Shown here piece after piece: positions 35,001 through 41,012 of a DNA stretch of 64,000 nucleotides. Within the stretch, counting starts at the first letter, position 1. Every line of letters begins with the position of its first letter. The stretch comes from Mixophyes australis. Taxonomy: Eukaryota > Chordata > Amphibia > Anura > Limnodynastidae. The notes beneath the pieces were generated by a model that searched no databases, was not told where the DNA came from, and saw nothing but the letters and a program-made list of their open reading frames with translations. The stretch lies in NCBI GenBank assembly GCA_036250195.1, contig JAVHZZ010000008.1, positions 9,918,934 to 9,982,933 on the forward strand, given 5' to 3'. The position numbers and the translations under genes are program-made.

Positions 35001-35397
35001 GCTCTGCATATTAAATTGAGCACTTGGCATGGCTCTGCATATTAAATTGAGCACTTGGCATGGCTCTGCATATTAAACTGGGCACTTGGCATGGCTTTGC
35101 ATATTGAACTGGGCACTTGGCATGGCTCTGCATATAAGACTTTACGTTTTGCTGGCAATGTGGTATGTGCAAGCTGTCATCCCACCAATGAGTATCCTGA
35201 TTGGTTGCTTTCTCTGTGATGTCACTGCTGATTTCTTGTTTCTATTATTGTAAGTATAAAGCTTATTTAATAATGTTGATCTGTTTATATTACAGGCCAC
35301 TGGGCAGCCCTACGAGCAATATGCAAAGATGATTTTTATGGAGCTTAATGACGCCTGGTCAGAATTTGAAAATCAAGGACAGAAACCATTATATTAA
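2886..35397 (+). CDS. DNAJC6: Auxilin (DnaJ homolog subfamily C member 6), 19 coding exons
   Basis: Clathrin-uncoating J-protein: it binds clathrin/AP2 and recruits and stimulates Hsc70 on coated vesicles, mainly at synapses. Exons: 2886-3099, 18109-18259, 19259-19308, 19654-19802, 20116-20238, 20744-20877, 21908-22102, 22784-22901, 24183-24262, 25485-25678, 25777-25860, 27455-27868, 28202-28363, 28605-28670, 29357-29491, 30114-30377, 31681-31829, 33438-33614, 35296-35397. They sum to 2961 nt (986 residues), close to the 970 of the long human isoform, with matching phases throughout. Domains: N-terminal tail (1-120), PTEN-like phosphatase fold (about 125-300, with HCMDGR at 227-232), C2 domain (about 305-440), disordered clathrin/AP2-binding region with DPF and DLL motifs (about 450-860), and C-terminal J domain with HPD at 950-952. 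The start was chosen because the first residues match the long vertebrate isoform ([10 protein letters not shown]). No stop or frameshift was found. The gene assignment is very secure; exact splice sites come from reading GT-AG and phase. Confidence 0.96.
3140..3650 (+). repeat. G-rich minisatellite, about 32-bp unit with G6 runs
   Basis: The array begins with a run of 19 G (3140-3158) 41 bases after the exon 1 donor. It continues as about a dozen units of 'tgcatgctgtatatagggggg' type separated by 'ctgtctgtta'. Some units are longer and insert a 'ttcatgcacctgatcaccc' block (about 60-bp versions). It lies in DNAJC6 intron 1, G-rich on the coding strand. Confidence 0.9.
3770..4665 (+). repeat. 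58-bp tandem repeat array, about 15 copies
   Basis: The unit carries 'catgcttcatgtaccccaat' then 'accttgctccctagtatta' and 'catgtatgttccgtctgtg'. The period measured between successive 'taccccaata' blocks is 58. Copies are most alike in the middle (3950-4350) and diverge at both edges. Apparent open frames on either strand arise from the repeat and are not genes. Confidence 0.9.
5427..5446. repeat. TA microsatellite
   Basis: Short alternating AT tract in DNAJC6 intron 1, next to a hAT-like MITE relic (near 5310-5375: 'cctgtggccctccagctgtt' then 'gcaagtcccagca'). Confidence 0.7.
5586..6370 (-). mobile_element. L2-type LINE, 3' remnant with RT C-terminal reading
   Basis: On the minus strand, 6323-6117 reads [11 protein letters not shown], then LQ, then an [19 protein letters not shown] segment. 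This matches the pattern (YCN-LL-GLP ... LQ ... SLHWLPV..RIQFK) at the end of L2-like reverse transcriptases. Continuing down the minus strand, with stops, are [14 protein letters not shown] and IFKLSLKTH, also typical of that end. The copy ends in a TAA/TTA-rich tail near 5586-5600. It is inactivated by several stops. Confidence 0.8.
6726..6885 (-). mobile_element. SINE/LINE tail fragment, ATG-repeat tail
   Basis: Begins with CAT/ATC repeats and 'atttatttatata', then 'tccgtagcgct' and 'gcttacaatct'. This is the reverse complement of the tail shared by several copies in this window (for example 41540-41664 and 48103-48412). Confidence 0.6.
7850..8222 (+). mobile_element. LINE-like 3' tail ending in AAT repeats
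   Basis: Starts 'ttagattgtacgctcctttg' and continues with 'gagcagggctctcct'. It is pyrimidine-rich in the middle and ends 'ggcgccctataaataaaa' plus AATAATAATAA. This arrangement (gene-end-like stretch, GCGC tail, short simple repeat) is that of a LINE 3' end. The open frame at 7840-8037 is Ser/Leu/Pro-rich low-complexity and not a gene. Confidence 0.5.
8250..8410. repeat. Inverted partner of repeat at 9480-9600
   Basis: The stretch 'actgccacttctaaatttcc' followed by 'acttcg' is the near reverse complement of a segment at 9527-9557. The two copies face each other about 1.2 kb apart in intron 1. Confidence 0.5.
9580..9945 (+). repeat. About 120-bp tandem repeat with TA microsatellites
   Basis: Three successive copies of 'tggaatgtgatagtgataca' plus 'atgaaggcagta' occur at 9590, 9708 and 9832, and a fourth after the MITE at 10275. 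The first two carry a 40-bp block (9621-9660, 9743-9782) that is 39/40 identical to 3621-3660. TA tracts sit at 9662-9682, 9788-9812 and 9910-9930. Confidence 0.8.
9947..10267. mobile_element. Snap-back MITE, mariner/Tc1-like, TA target duplication
   Basis: A 321-bp element flanked by TA on each side (9945-9946 and 10268-10269). The ends are 'cagggctattcaaa' and the inverse 'gaatagtcctg'. Inside is a near-perfect palindrome of about 90 bases per arm centred at 10112-10115, between 'tcgtcatgaaa' and 'tttcatgacga'. TA flanks and a CAGGG-type terminus fit the Tc1/mariner superfamily. It encodes nothing and has inserted between copies of the tandem repeat described at 9580-9945. Confidence 0.8.
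10370..11640 (+). repeat. Interspersed repeat containing an 80-bp minisatellite
   Basis: Between about 10830 and 11380, units containing 'ggtatgggaaccaccgatga' and 'gtagagcaggtaatc' recur. Measured period is 79-80 (starts at 11002, 11082, 11161, 11241, 11321). The flanks are GC-rich: 'caccaggtgactatgcttac' on the left, 'aagatggcggacggccgcgg' on the right. The region could be an LTR-type element with an internal array, but I could not identify matching termini. Confidence 0.6.
11690..13410. mobile_element. DNA transposon-like element with long terminal inverted repeats
   Basis: The left arm (about 11700-11865) and right arm (about 13255-13400) are inverse copies. 'tataggacaatatgagagtc' at 11764 pairs with 'gattctcatattgtccta' at 13311, and 'tgtcagaaatacata' pairs with 'tatgtatttctgaca'. 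Similarity continues outward through 'ccacaacata'. The centre contains a GCG-TTT hairpin (12121-12193, 'aacgcgtttcac' against 'caaaacgcg'). No transposase was recognised in the internal frames, so it is probably non-autonomous. Superfamily unknown. Confidence 0.65.
11990..12066. repeat. TG then TA microsatellite
   Basis: A (TG)n tract with TATG interruptions runs into (TA)n inside the long-TIR element. Confidence 0.85.
13715..14222 (+). repeat. Polypyrimidine tract, TTTC/TC repeats, about 0.5 kb
   Basis: Nearly uninterrupted C/T on the + strand, made of TTTC, TTTCTCTC and a pure TC block near 14020-14057. It lies in DNAJC6 intron 1. The long Phe/Leu/Ser open frames in all three + frames are produced by the repeat and are not genes. 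Confidence 0.92.
14560..14960. promoter_or_regulatory. Candidate conserved noncoding element in intron 1
   Basis: A stretch with no visible repeat structure that is rich in homeodomain-type TAAT cores. The cluster at 14790-14823 has TTAATTA, TTAATTGG and GGTAATT in close order. Suggested only by composition and motif clustering. Confidence 0.25.
15010..15565. mobile_element. MITE-like element with inverted ends
   Basis: The left end 'ataccactttcacattgcc' matches inversely the right end 'gacagtgtgaaaggggta'. Internal hairpins include 'cccgggttgaaaatctcggg' and several CCGGG blocks. Length is about 550 bp with no coding sequence. Confidence 0.6.
15700..16365 (-). repeat. GC-rich interspersed repeat with RFX-like palindrome
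   Basis: Sharply higher GC and CpG than the surroundings. It contains 'gttgctaggcaac' at 16220-16232 and the partial inverse 'gttgcctagcaag' at 16288-16300. Style and word use resemble the repeat at 10370-11640 (caggt/gagca-type stretches), so a relative or an LTR is possible. The 119-codon minus frame at 15920-16279 shows no known domain and I do not call it a gene. Confidence 0.45.
18109..18259 (+). CDS. DNAJC6: DNAJC6 coding exon 2
   Basis: Encodes residues 72-122 ([13 protein letters not shown], then [16 protein letters not shown], a family-diagnostic block, and SSKVMQSVA). The helical [16 protein letters not shown] repeat precedes the PTEN-like domain. Acceptor 'tctttcag', donor 'gccag|gtaaga'. 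Confidence 0.95.
18405..18590 (+). repeat. 93-bp tandem duplication in intron 2
   Basis: The segment starting 'cttaatgtgtggagtactgt' at 18405 recurs at 18498 with a few substitutions and a small deletion. It begins about 150 bases after exon 2. Confidence 0.85.
19259..19308 (+). CDS. DNAJC6: DNAJC6 coding exon 3
   Basis: A 50-nt exon for residues 122-139 ([17 protein letters not shown]). It enters the PTEN-like fold. Acceptor 'tttatag', donor 'attg|gtaaat'. It is too short for an ORF scan and was found by phase and homology. Confidence 0.92.
19430..19512 (+). mobile_element. SINE/LINE tail fragment
   Basis: Contains 'cgtaaagcactacggaatat' and 'ggcgctatataaatagatga', the tail sequence common to repeats of this window. 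Confidence 0.65.
19654..19802 (+). CDS. DNAJC6: DNAJC6 coding exon 4
   Basis: Residues 139-188 of the PTEN-like domain, including [24 protein letters not shown] sequence (as read: [20 protein letters not shown]) and [14 protein letters not shown]. Acceptor 'tttctag', donor 'accgg|gtgtgt' read as CGG|GTGTGT to keep phase 0. Confidence 0.94.
20116..20238 (+). CDS. DNAJC6: DNAJC6 coding exon 5
   Basis: Residues 189-229: [18 protein letters not shown], then [19 protein letters not shown]. It ends with His227 and Cys228 of the phosphatase-like loop (Cys codon 20233-20235). The loop is split between exons 5 and 6. Confidence 0.95.
20744..20877 (+). CDS. DNAJC6: DNAJC6 coding exon 6
   Basis: Residues 230-273, beginning [20 protein letters not shown] and ending [12 protein letters not shown]. 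It completes the loop HCMDGRTAS. The residue six after the Cys is Ala, where active Cx5R phosphatases have Arg, in keeping with auxilin being a pseudophosphatase. Confidence 0.95.
21908..22102 (+). CDS. DNAJC6: DNAJC6 coding exon 7
   Basis: Residues 274-338 plus two bases. [20 protein letters not shown] ends the phosphatase fold, and [20 protein letters not shown] opens the C2 domain. Acceptor 'tttgcag', donor 'gatgaa|gtgagt'. Confidence 0.95.
22560..22710. mobile_element. Dispersed MITE-like repeat, copy 2
   Basis: Carries 'tattcatgaaaatgcag', 'caagtgacatcac' and 'gtgaatattggttcagctca', shared with the copies at 1030, 28018 and 50286. It ends about 75 bases before exon 8. Confidence 0.6.
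22784..22901 (+). CDS. DNAJC6: DNAJC6 coding exon 8
   Basis: Residues 339-378, C2 domain: [20 protein letters not shown], then [19 protein letters not shown]. Acceptor 'tttttaag', donor 'caaag|gtaggt', followed at once by a short TA microsatellite. Confidence 0.95.
24183..24262 (+). CDS. DNAJC6: DNAJC6 coding exon 9
   Basis: Residues 379-405, C2 domain: [20 protein letters not shown] then TELKFTK. The longest open frame across this place is in another frame and is spurious. The correct frame follows from the exon 8 and exon 10 phases. Acceptor 'gattttag', donor 'acaa|gtaagt'. Confidence 0.93.
25485..25678 (+). CDS. DNAJC6: DNAJC6 coding exon 10
   Basis: Residues 405-469: [20 protein letters not shown] ends the C2 domain, then DLTPPWENF and [19 protein letters not shown]. 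Acceptor 'cttcctag', donor 'ggggg|gtaagt'. An overlapping open frame here is out of phase and not coding. Confidence 0.94.
25777..25860 (+). CDS. DNAJC6: DNAJC6 coding exon 11
   Basis: Residues 470-497: [15 protein letters not shown], then [10 protein letters not shown]. Less conserved than its neighbours, in the start of the disordered clathrin-binding region. Acceptor 'aaacag', donor 'gcaag|gtacaa'. Confidence 0.9.
27455..27868 (+). CDS. DNAJC6: DNAJC6 coding exon 12
   Basis: The largest exon, residues 498-635. It contains the acidic [15 protein letters not shown] block, a [17 protein letters not shown] stretch and [12 protein letters not shown], the DLL-type clathrin-binding motifs, and ends in a Ser/Pro-rich run. 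Acceptor 'tatcttag', donor 'gaag|gtgaaa'. Confidence 0.94.
28018..28135. mobile_element. Dispersed MITE-like repeat, copy 3
   Basis: Two facing ends, 'tgtgctgaaccagtatccatga' in part (28040-28061) and 'gatattggttccaaccaca' (28112-28130), give the inverted layout. The interior matches copies 1 and 2 ('attcactagcgact'). Confidence 0.5.
28202..28363 (+). CDS. DNAJC6: DNAJC6 coding exon 13
   Basis: Residues 636-689. FDPFG (639-643) and DPF (685-687) are AP2-ear type motifs, and DLLGSFLSA (from 652) is a clathrin-binding DLL motif. Acceptor 'ctttgcag', donor 'catgg|gtaaga'. Confidence 0.94.
28605..28670 (+). CDS. DNAJC6: DNAJC6 coding exon 14
   Basis: A 66-nt exon, residues 690-711: [20 protein letters not shown]. 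The WDW core is conserved in auxilin. Acceptor 'ttcaccag', donor 'cacaag|gtaaag'. Confidence 0.92.
29357..29491 (+). CDS. DNAJC6: DNAJC6 coding exon 15
   Basis: Residues 712-756: [20 protein letters not shown], then [10 protein letters not shown]. The position equivalent to mammalian DPFADLG has His for Asp, so one DPF motif is altered. Acceptor 'cttcacag', donor 'cctg|gtaaaa'. Confidence 0.93.
30114..30377 (+). CDS. DNAJC6: DNAJC6 coding exon 16
   Basis: Residues 757-844: [19 protein letters not shown], then WQP repeats and [15 protein letters not shown]. Low-complexity Pro/Ser/Gln-rich part of the uncoating region. Acceptor 'tttaatag', donor 'tccg|gtgagt'. Confidence 0.93.
30755..31075 (+). 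repeat. Minisatellite with 78-bp higher-order unit, intron 16
   Basis: Built from about 15-16-bp blocks such as 'ttgacctctaccttcc' and 'tttgacctctgcctg'. The arrangement of five blocks repeats exactly at 78-base spacing (starts 30787, 30865, 30943). Open frames on both strands come from the repeat. Confidence 0.88.
31681..31829 (+). CDS. DNAJC6: DNAJC6 coding exon 17
   Basis: Residues 845-894. [18 protein letters not shown] is the last DLL clathrin motif, and [20 protein letters not shown] is the helix leading into the J domain. Acceptor 'tgtttaag', donor 'taaag|gtgaga'. Confidence 0.95.
32050..32330. mobile_element. Decayed copy of the MITE at 38241-38561
   Basis: Shares the ordered words 'accatgtt', 'gtttgcatgcagggaaaata' and 'catgtagcacac', and later 'caacatggttttgc', with the better copy at 38241-38561. 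The terminal repeats are worn away. Confidence 0.6.
32600..32784. mobile_element. Small MITE with 'catacctcccaa' ends, intron 17
   Basis: The left end 'catacctcccaacatt' at 32600 is matched by the inverse 'ttgggaggtatg' at 32771-32782. Length about 183 bp. Confidence 0.6.
32838..33030 (-). mobile_element. tRNA-derived SINE, 5'-truncated copy
   Basis: Reverse-strand tail 'atcatcatcatcatc' and 'atagcaccagtaattccgca', then 'gtccctgccccattggagct'. Same family as 48103-48412, lacking the tRNA-like head. Confidence 0.75.
33438..33614 (+). CDS. DNAJC6: DNAJC6 coding exon 18 (J domain core)
   Basis: Residues 895-953: [20 protein letters not shown], then [20 protein letters not shown] and VVHPDK. 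The HPD tripeptide that triggers Hsc70 ATP hydrolysis is at 33603-33611 (residues 950-952). Acceptor 'ttttgtag', donor 'gacaaa|gtaagt'. Confidence 0.97.
34042..34219. mobile_element. Palindromic MITE with TTA flanks, Harbinger-like
   Basis: 178 bp. Ends 'ggggtatatttactaaagct' and inverse 'tttagtaaatgtacccc', flanked on both sides by TTA (34039-34041 and 34220-34222). The two arms carry 'gcaaccaatcagattctagc' and its inverse. G-rich ends and TWA-type 3-bp target duplications suggest PIF/Harbinger. Relatives at 40589-40759 and 40905-41012. Confidence 0.75.
34680..34795 (+). mobile_element. SINE/LINE tail fragment
   Basis: Contains 'gtccccaattgtaaagcgct' and 'ggcgctatataaataaatgt', then GAT-type repeats, as at 41540-41664. 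Confidence 0.7.
34838..35140 (+). repeat. 31-bp minisatellite, about 10 copies, intron 18
   Basis: The unit contains 'cttggcatggctctgcatat' followed by 'taaactgggca'. Period 31. It starts right after a SINE tail and ends about 155 bases before the last coding exon. Confidence 0.9.
35296..35397 (+). CDS. DNAJC6: DNAJC6 coding exon 19 and stop
   Basis: Residues 954-986: [20 protein letters not shown], then [13 protein letters not shown] and stop TAA at 35395-35397. It completes the J domain and ends exactly as other vertebrate auxilins do. Acceptor 'tattacag'. Confidence 0.97.
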   Translation, partial: ATGQPYEQYAKMIFMELNDAWSEFENQGQKPLY

Positions 35398-36250
35398 TCT
35401 TCTTCAACCTGCAAATCCCACCCGTAGCTTCCGTCTAGTATAAGATCCATCCATGAATGTACAGACCTTCTCTGTTTCCATTATACACCTGAATCCAGTC
35501 TTAATACTGTTTTGTTTATGTTAGGGGGGAAAGTGGCATTCTTCACATACAGATTTCCTCTTGAGAATGAGCATTTTGCACTCTACTCATAGCAGTAAAT
35601 ATCAGCGTCATATTTCCCCTACTTATGTTTTTATTTATTTATTTATATATTTATTTATTTATATATATATATATAGATTTAAATTAAAATCCTCTGGAGT
35701 TGAAACACTTAAAAACAACTGACCCCTTAAGCCTGTAATATGTGCCTGTTTTTGTGTTATTTTTTTCCTAAGATCTGCATACCCTGACCAAACCAATATC
35801 TGAAAGTGCATGTTTTACAGCTTCCTGGAGGAAGATATTTTGTGCGGCACTCTTCCCTTCTTTCAGTATCTTGTAGAAAGTGCTGCTTACACAGCGCTTG
35901 GGAAGAGGACAGTGGAACTGCAGAGAAGCACCACAAATATTTTCCTATATTTTCATTTGTCAAGGTGTGAAACTGCAACATATATCTCTATGTGTTGTTC
36001 TTACCAGATGCTCTGTCACATGGGAGCAACTTAAATATTCGCTTTTAGTTTCACTTAATCATAATGCAGACAGTCTGGAGAGCTGTAATCACGTTGTGCA
36101 AGTAAGAGTATAGATTTCACTAGATCATTGTGTTATTTTGTTTTTACTTCAGAATATGATCATTGCACCTAGTGGTTGTTATAAAAAAACTCCACTGTAA
36201 TTTAGTATAATACTGAGATACAGGTATCTGCTCAACGCCTTCTTCTTTTA
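35398..36250 (+). other. DNAJC6: DNAJC6 3'UTR (start; end not determined)
   Basis: Sequence after the auxilin stop, with an AU-rich ATTTA cluster at 35628-35675, a common mRNA-stability signal. No clear AATAAA lies close by. The first strong candidates are at about 38745 ('ccaaataaaacaataaaa'), beyond a LINE and two MITE insertions, so the real end may lie anywhere up to there. Confidence 0.5.
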
Positions 36251-36779
36251 AAATATGAAAAAAGCTGACACTTGGTCATTAGTGTCTATCCATAAAAACA
36301 CTGGTAGTGACTTACCAACGTGGTGTAATTGTTTAATAGCTTATAGTAACCAGCAAAAAGCTTTGATCCATCCAGTACAAGTCACTGACTTCAGTAGTGG
36401 GGAAATGAATGGAAACACGGCTGGAAGAAAGAATTGTAAAATATCTCAAATCCAGCAACTTACAATATCCAAATCAGCAAGAATTTACTGTAGAGCGAAC
36501 AAATTGGTTGGAAGATTGATAAATTGCAGTGCTTGGGTTGAGATTCAATAGTGGTTGAGGGCAGGGGAGGGCTGGCAAATTTCAGCCGGGGGGACTCAAC
36601 TCAGCAGCCTATTAGGAACATTTTAAAGGAAAAGAATGCAGGTGGCCCAGTGACCCAGCCTAAGGTAGCCCACTATGGGACCGGCCCCTGGTGGCAGATT
36701 CCCCCTTGCCCCCCAGCCCAGCCTCCCCACCTCGTTGAGGGGATATAATGTTGGTTGACAGAGGGCTGCAGTGAATTGA

Positions 36780-37275
36780 ATGTATTCAGAAGAGGGAGAG
36801 GTTACCAGTGGATCACCCCAGGGATCTGTACTTGGGCCAGTTCTCTTTAATAATCACATGCTAAGTTGCATAGGAAGAGAACTTAGTAGCCGAAATAGAG
36901 GCATTGATATGACTGTGAAGGTCAGACCTCACCTAGAATACTGTGTTCACTTGTGGATTCCGTATGGCCAGAAGGACATACATAAAATTTGAGATTGTGC
37001 AAAGAAAGGCTAATAAAATGGGGCACGGACTACATCACAAAACTTACCATAAAAAGAGGGTAGTGGGTTTAGGAGAAATATGAGTAAGAATTCACTGAAA
37101 GGGTAGTAGATGGGTGGAATAACTTCTAACAGAGGTGGCAGAAACTAATACTGTAGGGGGAACACAAGGCTATACTAAATTTGAAAAATATACAAAACAA
37201 GGATCTGTGATGGTTAGGGTAAAAAAATGGGCAAATTAGATGGGTTCTTATCTGACATCATTCTATGTTTTTTAA
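36780..37275 (+). mobile_element. CR1-like LINE, internally deleted copy
   Basis: Reads VTSGSPQGSVLGPVLFN (reverse-transcriptase motif), then after a deletion VRPHLEYCVHLWIPYGQKDI, then broken RT end residues. It ends with 'tcattctatgtttttt'. Same family as 13-722. Confidence 0.8.
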
Positions 37276-37534
37276 GTTAGACCAGTGAAAGCAAATGTGT
37301 TTTTGGCTGCTGTGGCTTGTACCATGATGGAAATACACCCCTATTGAGAGACTAGGAGGTGTGCAAATCTATCACTCACCTCCAGGTCTACAAACAAACA
37401 CAATGTGCATGTAGCCATAGACATCGGCCAAACATTTGCTTCCATTGTCTAACTTACACTGGGTTGGTCAAAGCTAATTGCTGACTGTTTGCTGTGAGTT
37501 ACTGGTCATAGTGACTGAGATATGAACTCTGTTA

Positions 37535-37871
37535 GGGGCCTATTTAAGAATTATTGGGTTTTTCCCCCGGTTAAGTATCATCGGTCATCCCAGTGATAAC
37601 AGATGACTTTTTGGGGCAATTTATTAAAAAAAGTCATGTCGGGATAGCGGGTGTGGTAGGAGGCTGTCCTGGCGATAACTCTTTTGTAAGGAAGACTCCA
37701 GTTTTCTGACCCGGAGTTTTCGCAAATGTGCAGTTGCCATTTGCCTTAAACTGTGTAGGGTAGAGCACCAACATAGGAGAGGGATTCTGCACTGCATTGA
37801 GTATTATGGAGTCTGCGGTTTAATGTGATACTTTGATTAACGCGTGGTTTAGGGCTTTAAAAATAGGCCCC
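37535..37871. mobile_element. MITE with GGGGCC ends and TTA flanks
   Basis: 337 bp between 'ggggcctatttaag' and the inverse 'taaaaataggcccc', with TTA directly before (37532-37534) and after (37872-37874). Harbinger-type target and G-rich ends. No coding content. Confidence 0.7.
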
Positions 37872-38240
37872 TTAGTAACAAGCCCCGAGAGACTTTATTA
37901 AGCAAAATCCCATTGTGTTTTATTATTTATTTTTTACTTTACATCTTGTAAACCTCCCCATTGTCTTTCTCTTATGTTAGTTATTTGAAGCTAAGGCCAT
38001 GTTTCAGATCAATAACAAACAGTCCTTAGCCCTTTTGCTGCAGAACAAAATAGAAATTCCAGGCTGAAGGCAGGTTCTACTGAAAAAAATATTATTTAAA
38101 AAAAATGTTCCGATGTCTGAGAGTTGCTTTGTTTAACAAAATATTATGCTTAATCTATGCTCTTGAAAAATACAACATACATTTTCAACCGAAACACCCA
38201 ACCAGAACAGGACAGGGAGAAGCTATATGAACATGTCTAC

Positions 38241-38561
38241 GGGCCTGATTCATTAAGGAAAGTTAAGCAAAAATTTGAGCAAGTTTTCTTACTCAAGTTT
38301 CCTGGACAAAAACCATGTTACAATGCAAGGGGTGCAAATGAGTTTATTATTTTACACATAAGGAAAATAGTGGCTGTTTTTTCATGTAGCATACAAATAC
38401 TTGATGGCTTATTGGACACTGAAATTTAAAGTTGATCTAGGACATGCCCTACCCCAATTATAAATCTGCCATCAAATTTTTAATTTACCTCCCTCTCCAA
38501 CGCAACATGGTTTTGCCTTACTTGCTTAATTTTTCTTAACTTTCCTTAATGAATCAGGCCC
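38241..38561. mobile_element. MITE with GGGCCTGATTCATTAAGG ends
   Basis: 321 bp. The left end 'gggcctgattcattaaggaa' and following 'agttaagcaaaaatt' are matched inversely by 'aatttttcttaactttcctt' and 'aatgaatcaggccc'. TAC stands on both outer sides. The 90-codon open frame inside has no recognisable domain. Confidence 0.75.
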
Positions 38562-40500
38562 TACAAGTTTTTGTTTAAGACAATCATTTTGTTTACACAC
38601 CTAAAATGTCTTCAGGAGTTTGTGTTCATTTCATTCTATGTATTTAATTTGTCTTTTAATACTCTACTTAATATTGACGCAATTGTGATACCTACAGAAA
38701 AATGTCAGGTTCTCCTTTTTATATTAAAAAAAAAAAAATCCAAATAAAACAATAAAAAACCACAGACAAAAGCATAAATTAAATAAACAAAAACAACAAA
38801 AAAGTTCATACAATAGGCAGCAGCGTATTATGTCAGAAATGAGCTTTTGAACAAACATTTGCTTGTTATATTTACTTGGAATGTGAATAATTATCCTGTG
38901 ATTTGTTAGTTGTTTCTAATTTATGTTTGTAGATATTCTTGTGTGTTCTGGATCTATATAATGAAACAACCTATTAATGTAATGTATTATTTAATCCACC
39001 TAGACTATTAGCCTGGTATCATGGCTAACATAGTTTCAATTTCAACTCCTAAAAAAAAAACATAATTTAATCATCTCACAAAATAACTGTATCTGTTTAT
39101 CATTTAATTTTTTTTATTTTCATGCTTGTTTGTGGGTTAAAGAAATTAAACATGCATTTCCTTTCTTAAAAAAAAGCCTCTTGCAGCATTATTACATCAT
39201 TGCTTGACTGGTCATTTTGTATCCATAAGGCCTCATTCACACGGCACTTTTAAGGAGGATGCAGTACGTTCAGATCGCTTAGAAAATTGTGCGCTGTTAA
39301 AGTAGGACAAGTAGCGTTCACAGCAAGTGTCAGAGATCATTCATCAAAGGACTTCATTTTCTGAGCGTTAACTTAACACATTTTGAAAGCACGTCAGTGT
39401 GTCGTACCACAAGTGCCTTAAAAACGCAGAGTATATTTATTTAGGGTGTATGGCGCCAACATATTCTGTAGTGATGTTAACCTCAATTCTAAAATTCTGT
39501 TTGTTTTATATAAAAAAAAAAAACGCTATTTGCAGCAGTTTACTGAATCTTTGCCTTTTGGAAGTTTATTGATTGAGCCACACAGAACCTAAAATAACAA
39601 AAGTATTGCTTGCACTTGGCTATATACAAAGCTTTTTAAACACAACAGTCAAAAGAATCTCACTACTGCCAACACCTGCACTACCATAATGCACATAATG
39701 TCCACCTTGCACATAATGCAAGGTGGACAGTCTAGAGTTTGGAAGTGTACACTTATTACTTTTCGTCAATCTGTCACACTGATTGTACAAATGGTATGAT
39801 CTACAAAAAATGTAGTTGACTAATGGCCATAAAACAGGAATGAAATTTTGATAGGTGAAGGTTTACCTAGTAAAACAAGAAAGTAGAAAAGTCTTGAAGT
39901 GATAAAAAAAAAAAAAAAATATATATATTAAAATGATTAAGAATGCTGCACTTGATGTAACAGTTTCATGTGCTCACATACCAATATTGAAAACAAATTT
40001 AGACACTGAAAGTATAAATCATGGCTACATATTTTCGAGACATCAACAAAGGGCATATAACGGTGTGAAATAATCACAAAACATTTTTATGACTATATAA
40101 GGTTTCCTGGTTTCTTCACAAGTAGCCACAAATAGATTCATTCCCACTACAATCCAGTAGACAGGTCATTACAAACTTTAAAACTTCCACACCTTAACCA
40201 CCCTTACAGTAAAGAATCCCTTCCTATGCTGATAGTAAAACATTTCTTCCATTTCCATCCTTGATACAAATAGTTTGTTAGAAAAATCTATGTACTGACC
40301 TCAGATAATTAGGTCAACTCTAAGGTATCTTTTTCCAAAGCAAATAAACCTTGTTTTTTTCTAACCTTTCTTTATAATATAATCTATCCATTCCCTTTAT
40401 TAATATGCCTGCAACTGAACCCTCTTCAGGTTTCCAATTTCCTTCTTACAATGAGGTGCTCAGTACTGTACCCCATAAGGTGTGACTAATACAATGGTAA
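38562..40500. other. AT-rich intergenic DNA between DNAJC6 and LEPROT
   Basis: No exon was recognised. It holds candidate polyadenylation signals near 38745-38757, several A-runs, a GCGCC-type SINE tail near 39440-39475 and a short inverted duplication around 39690-39730 ('cataatgtccaccttgcaca' followed by 'atgcaaggtggac'). Confidence 0.5.
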
Positions 40501-40588
40501 TATTATGTTTGAATCACAGGAATTTATCCCACGTTTTATGCATACCAGGATTTTATTTGCCTTTGCATTATTTATTTTACCCCCTCCT

Positions 40589-40759
40589 GGGGGAATATTT
40601 ACTAAACTGCTGGTTTTAAAAAGTGGAGATGTTGCCTATAGCAACCAATCAGATTCTAGATTTTGTAGAATGTACCAAATAAATGATAACTAGAATCTGA
40701 TTGGTTGCTGTAGGCAAGATCTCCACTTTTTCAAACCCGCAGTTTAGTAAATATACCCC
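40589..40759. mobile_element. Palindromic MITE, second copy of the 34042 family
   Basis: The arms 'aaagtggagatgttgcctat' and 'ggcaagatctccacttttt' flank 'caaccaatcagattctag' and its inverse. Ends 'gggaatatttactaaactg' and 'cagtttagtaaatatacccc'. Target duplication not clear. Confidence 0.75.
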
Positions 40760-40904
40760 TGGTGTGTCTACCCTTTTACATATCTTTGTGTCATCTGCAA
40801 AAAGACATACTTGCAACTTCAATACCTTTTGCAATGTCACCAATAAAGATATTAAAAAGCACTGGTCCATTTTCCATTTACTACAACTATCTGTTTTCTA
40901 TTCA

Positions 40905-41012
40905 GCTATCACGTTCTAGAATGTACTGAATAAATGATAGCTAGAATCTGATTGGTTGCTAAGAGCAACACCTCCACTTTTCCTTTTTATAAGGTTTAAT
41001 ACATTTCCCCCC
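40905..41012. mobile_element. Partial copy of the 34042-family MITE
   Basis: One arm only: 'tagctagaatctgattggtt', 'cacctccacttttcc' and a worn end. Confidence 0.65.
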
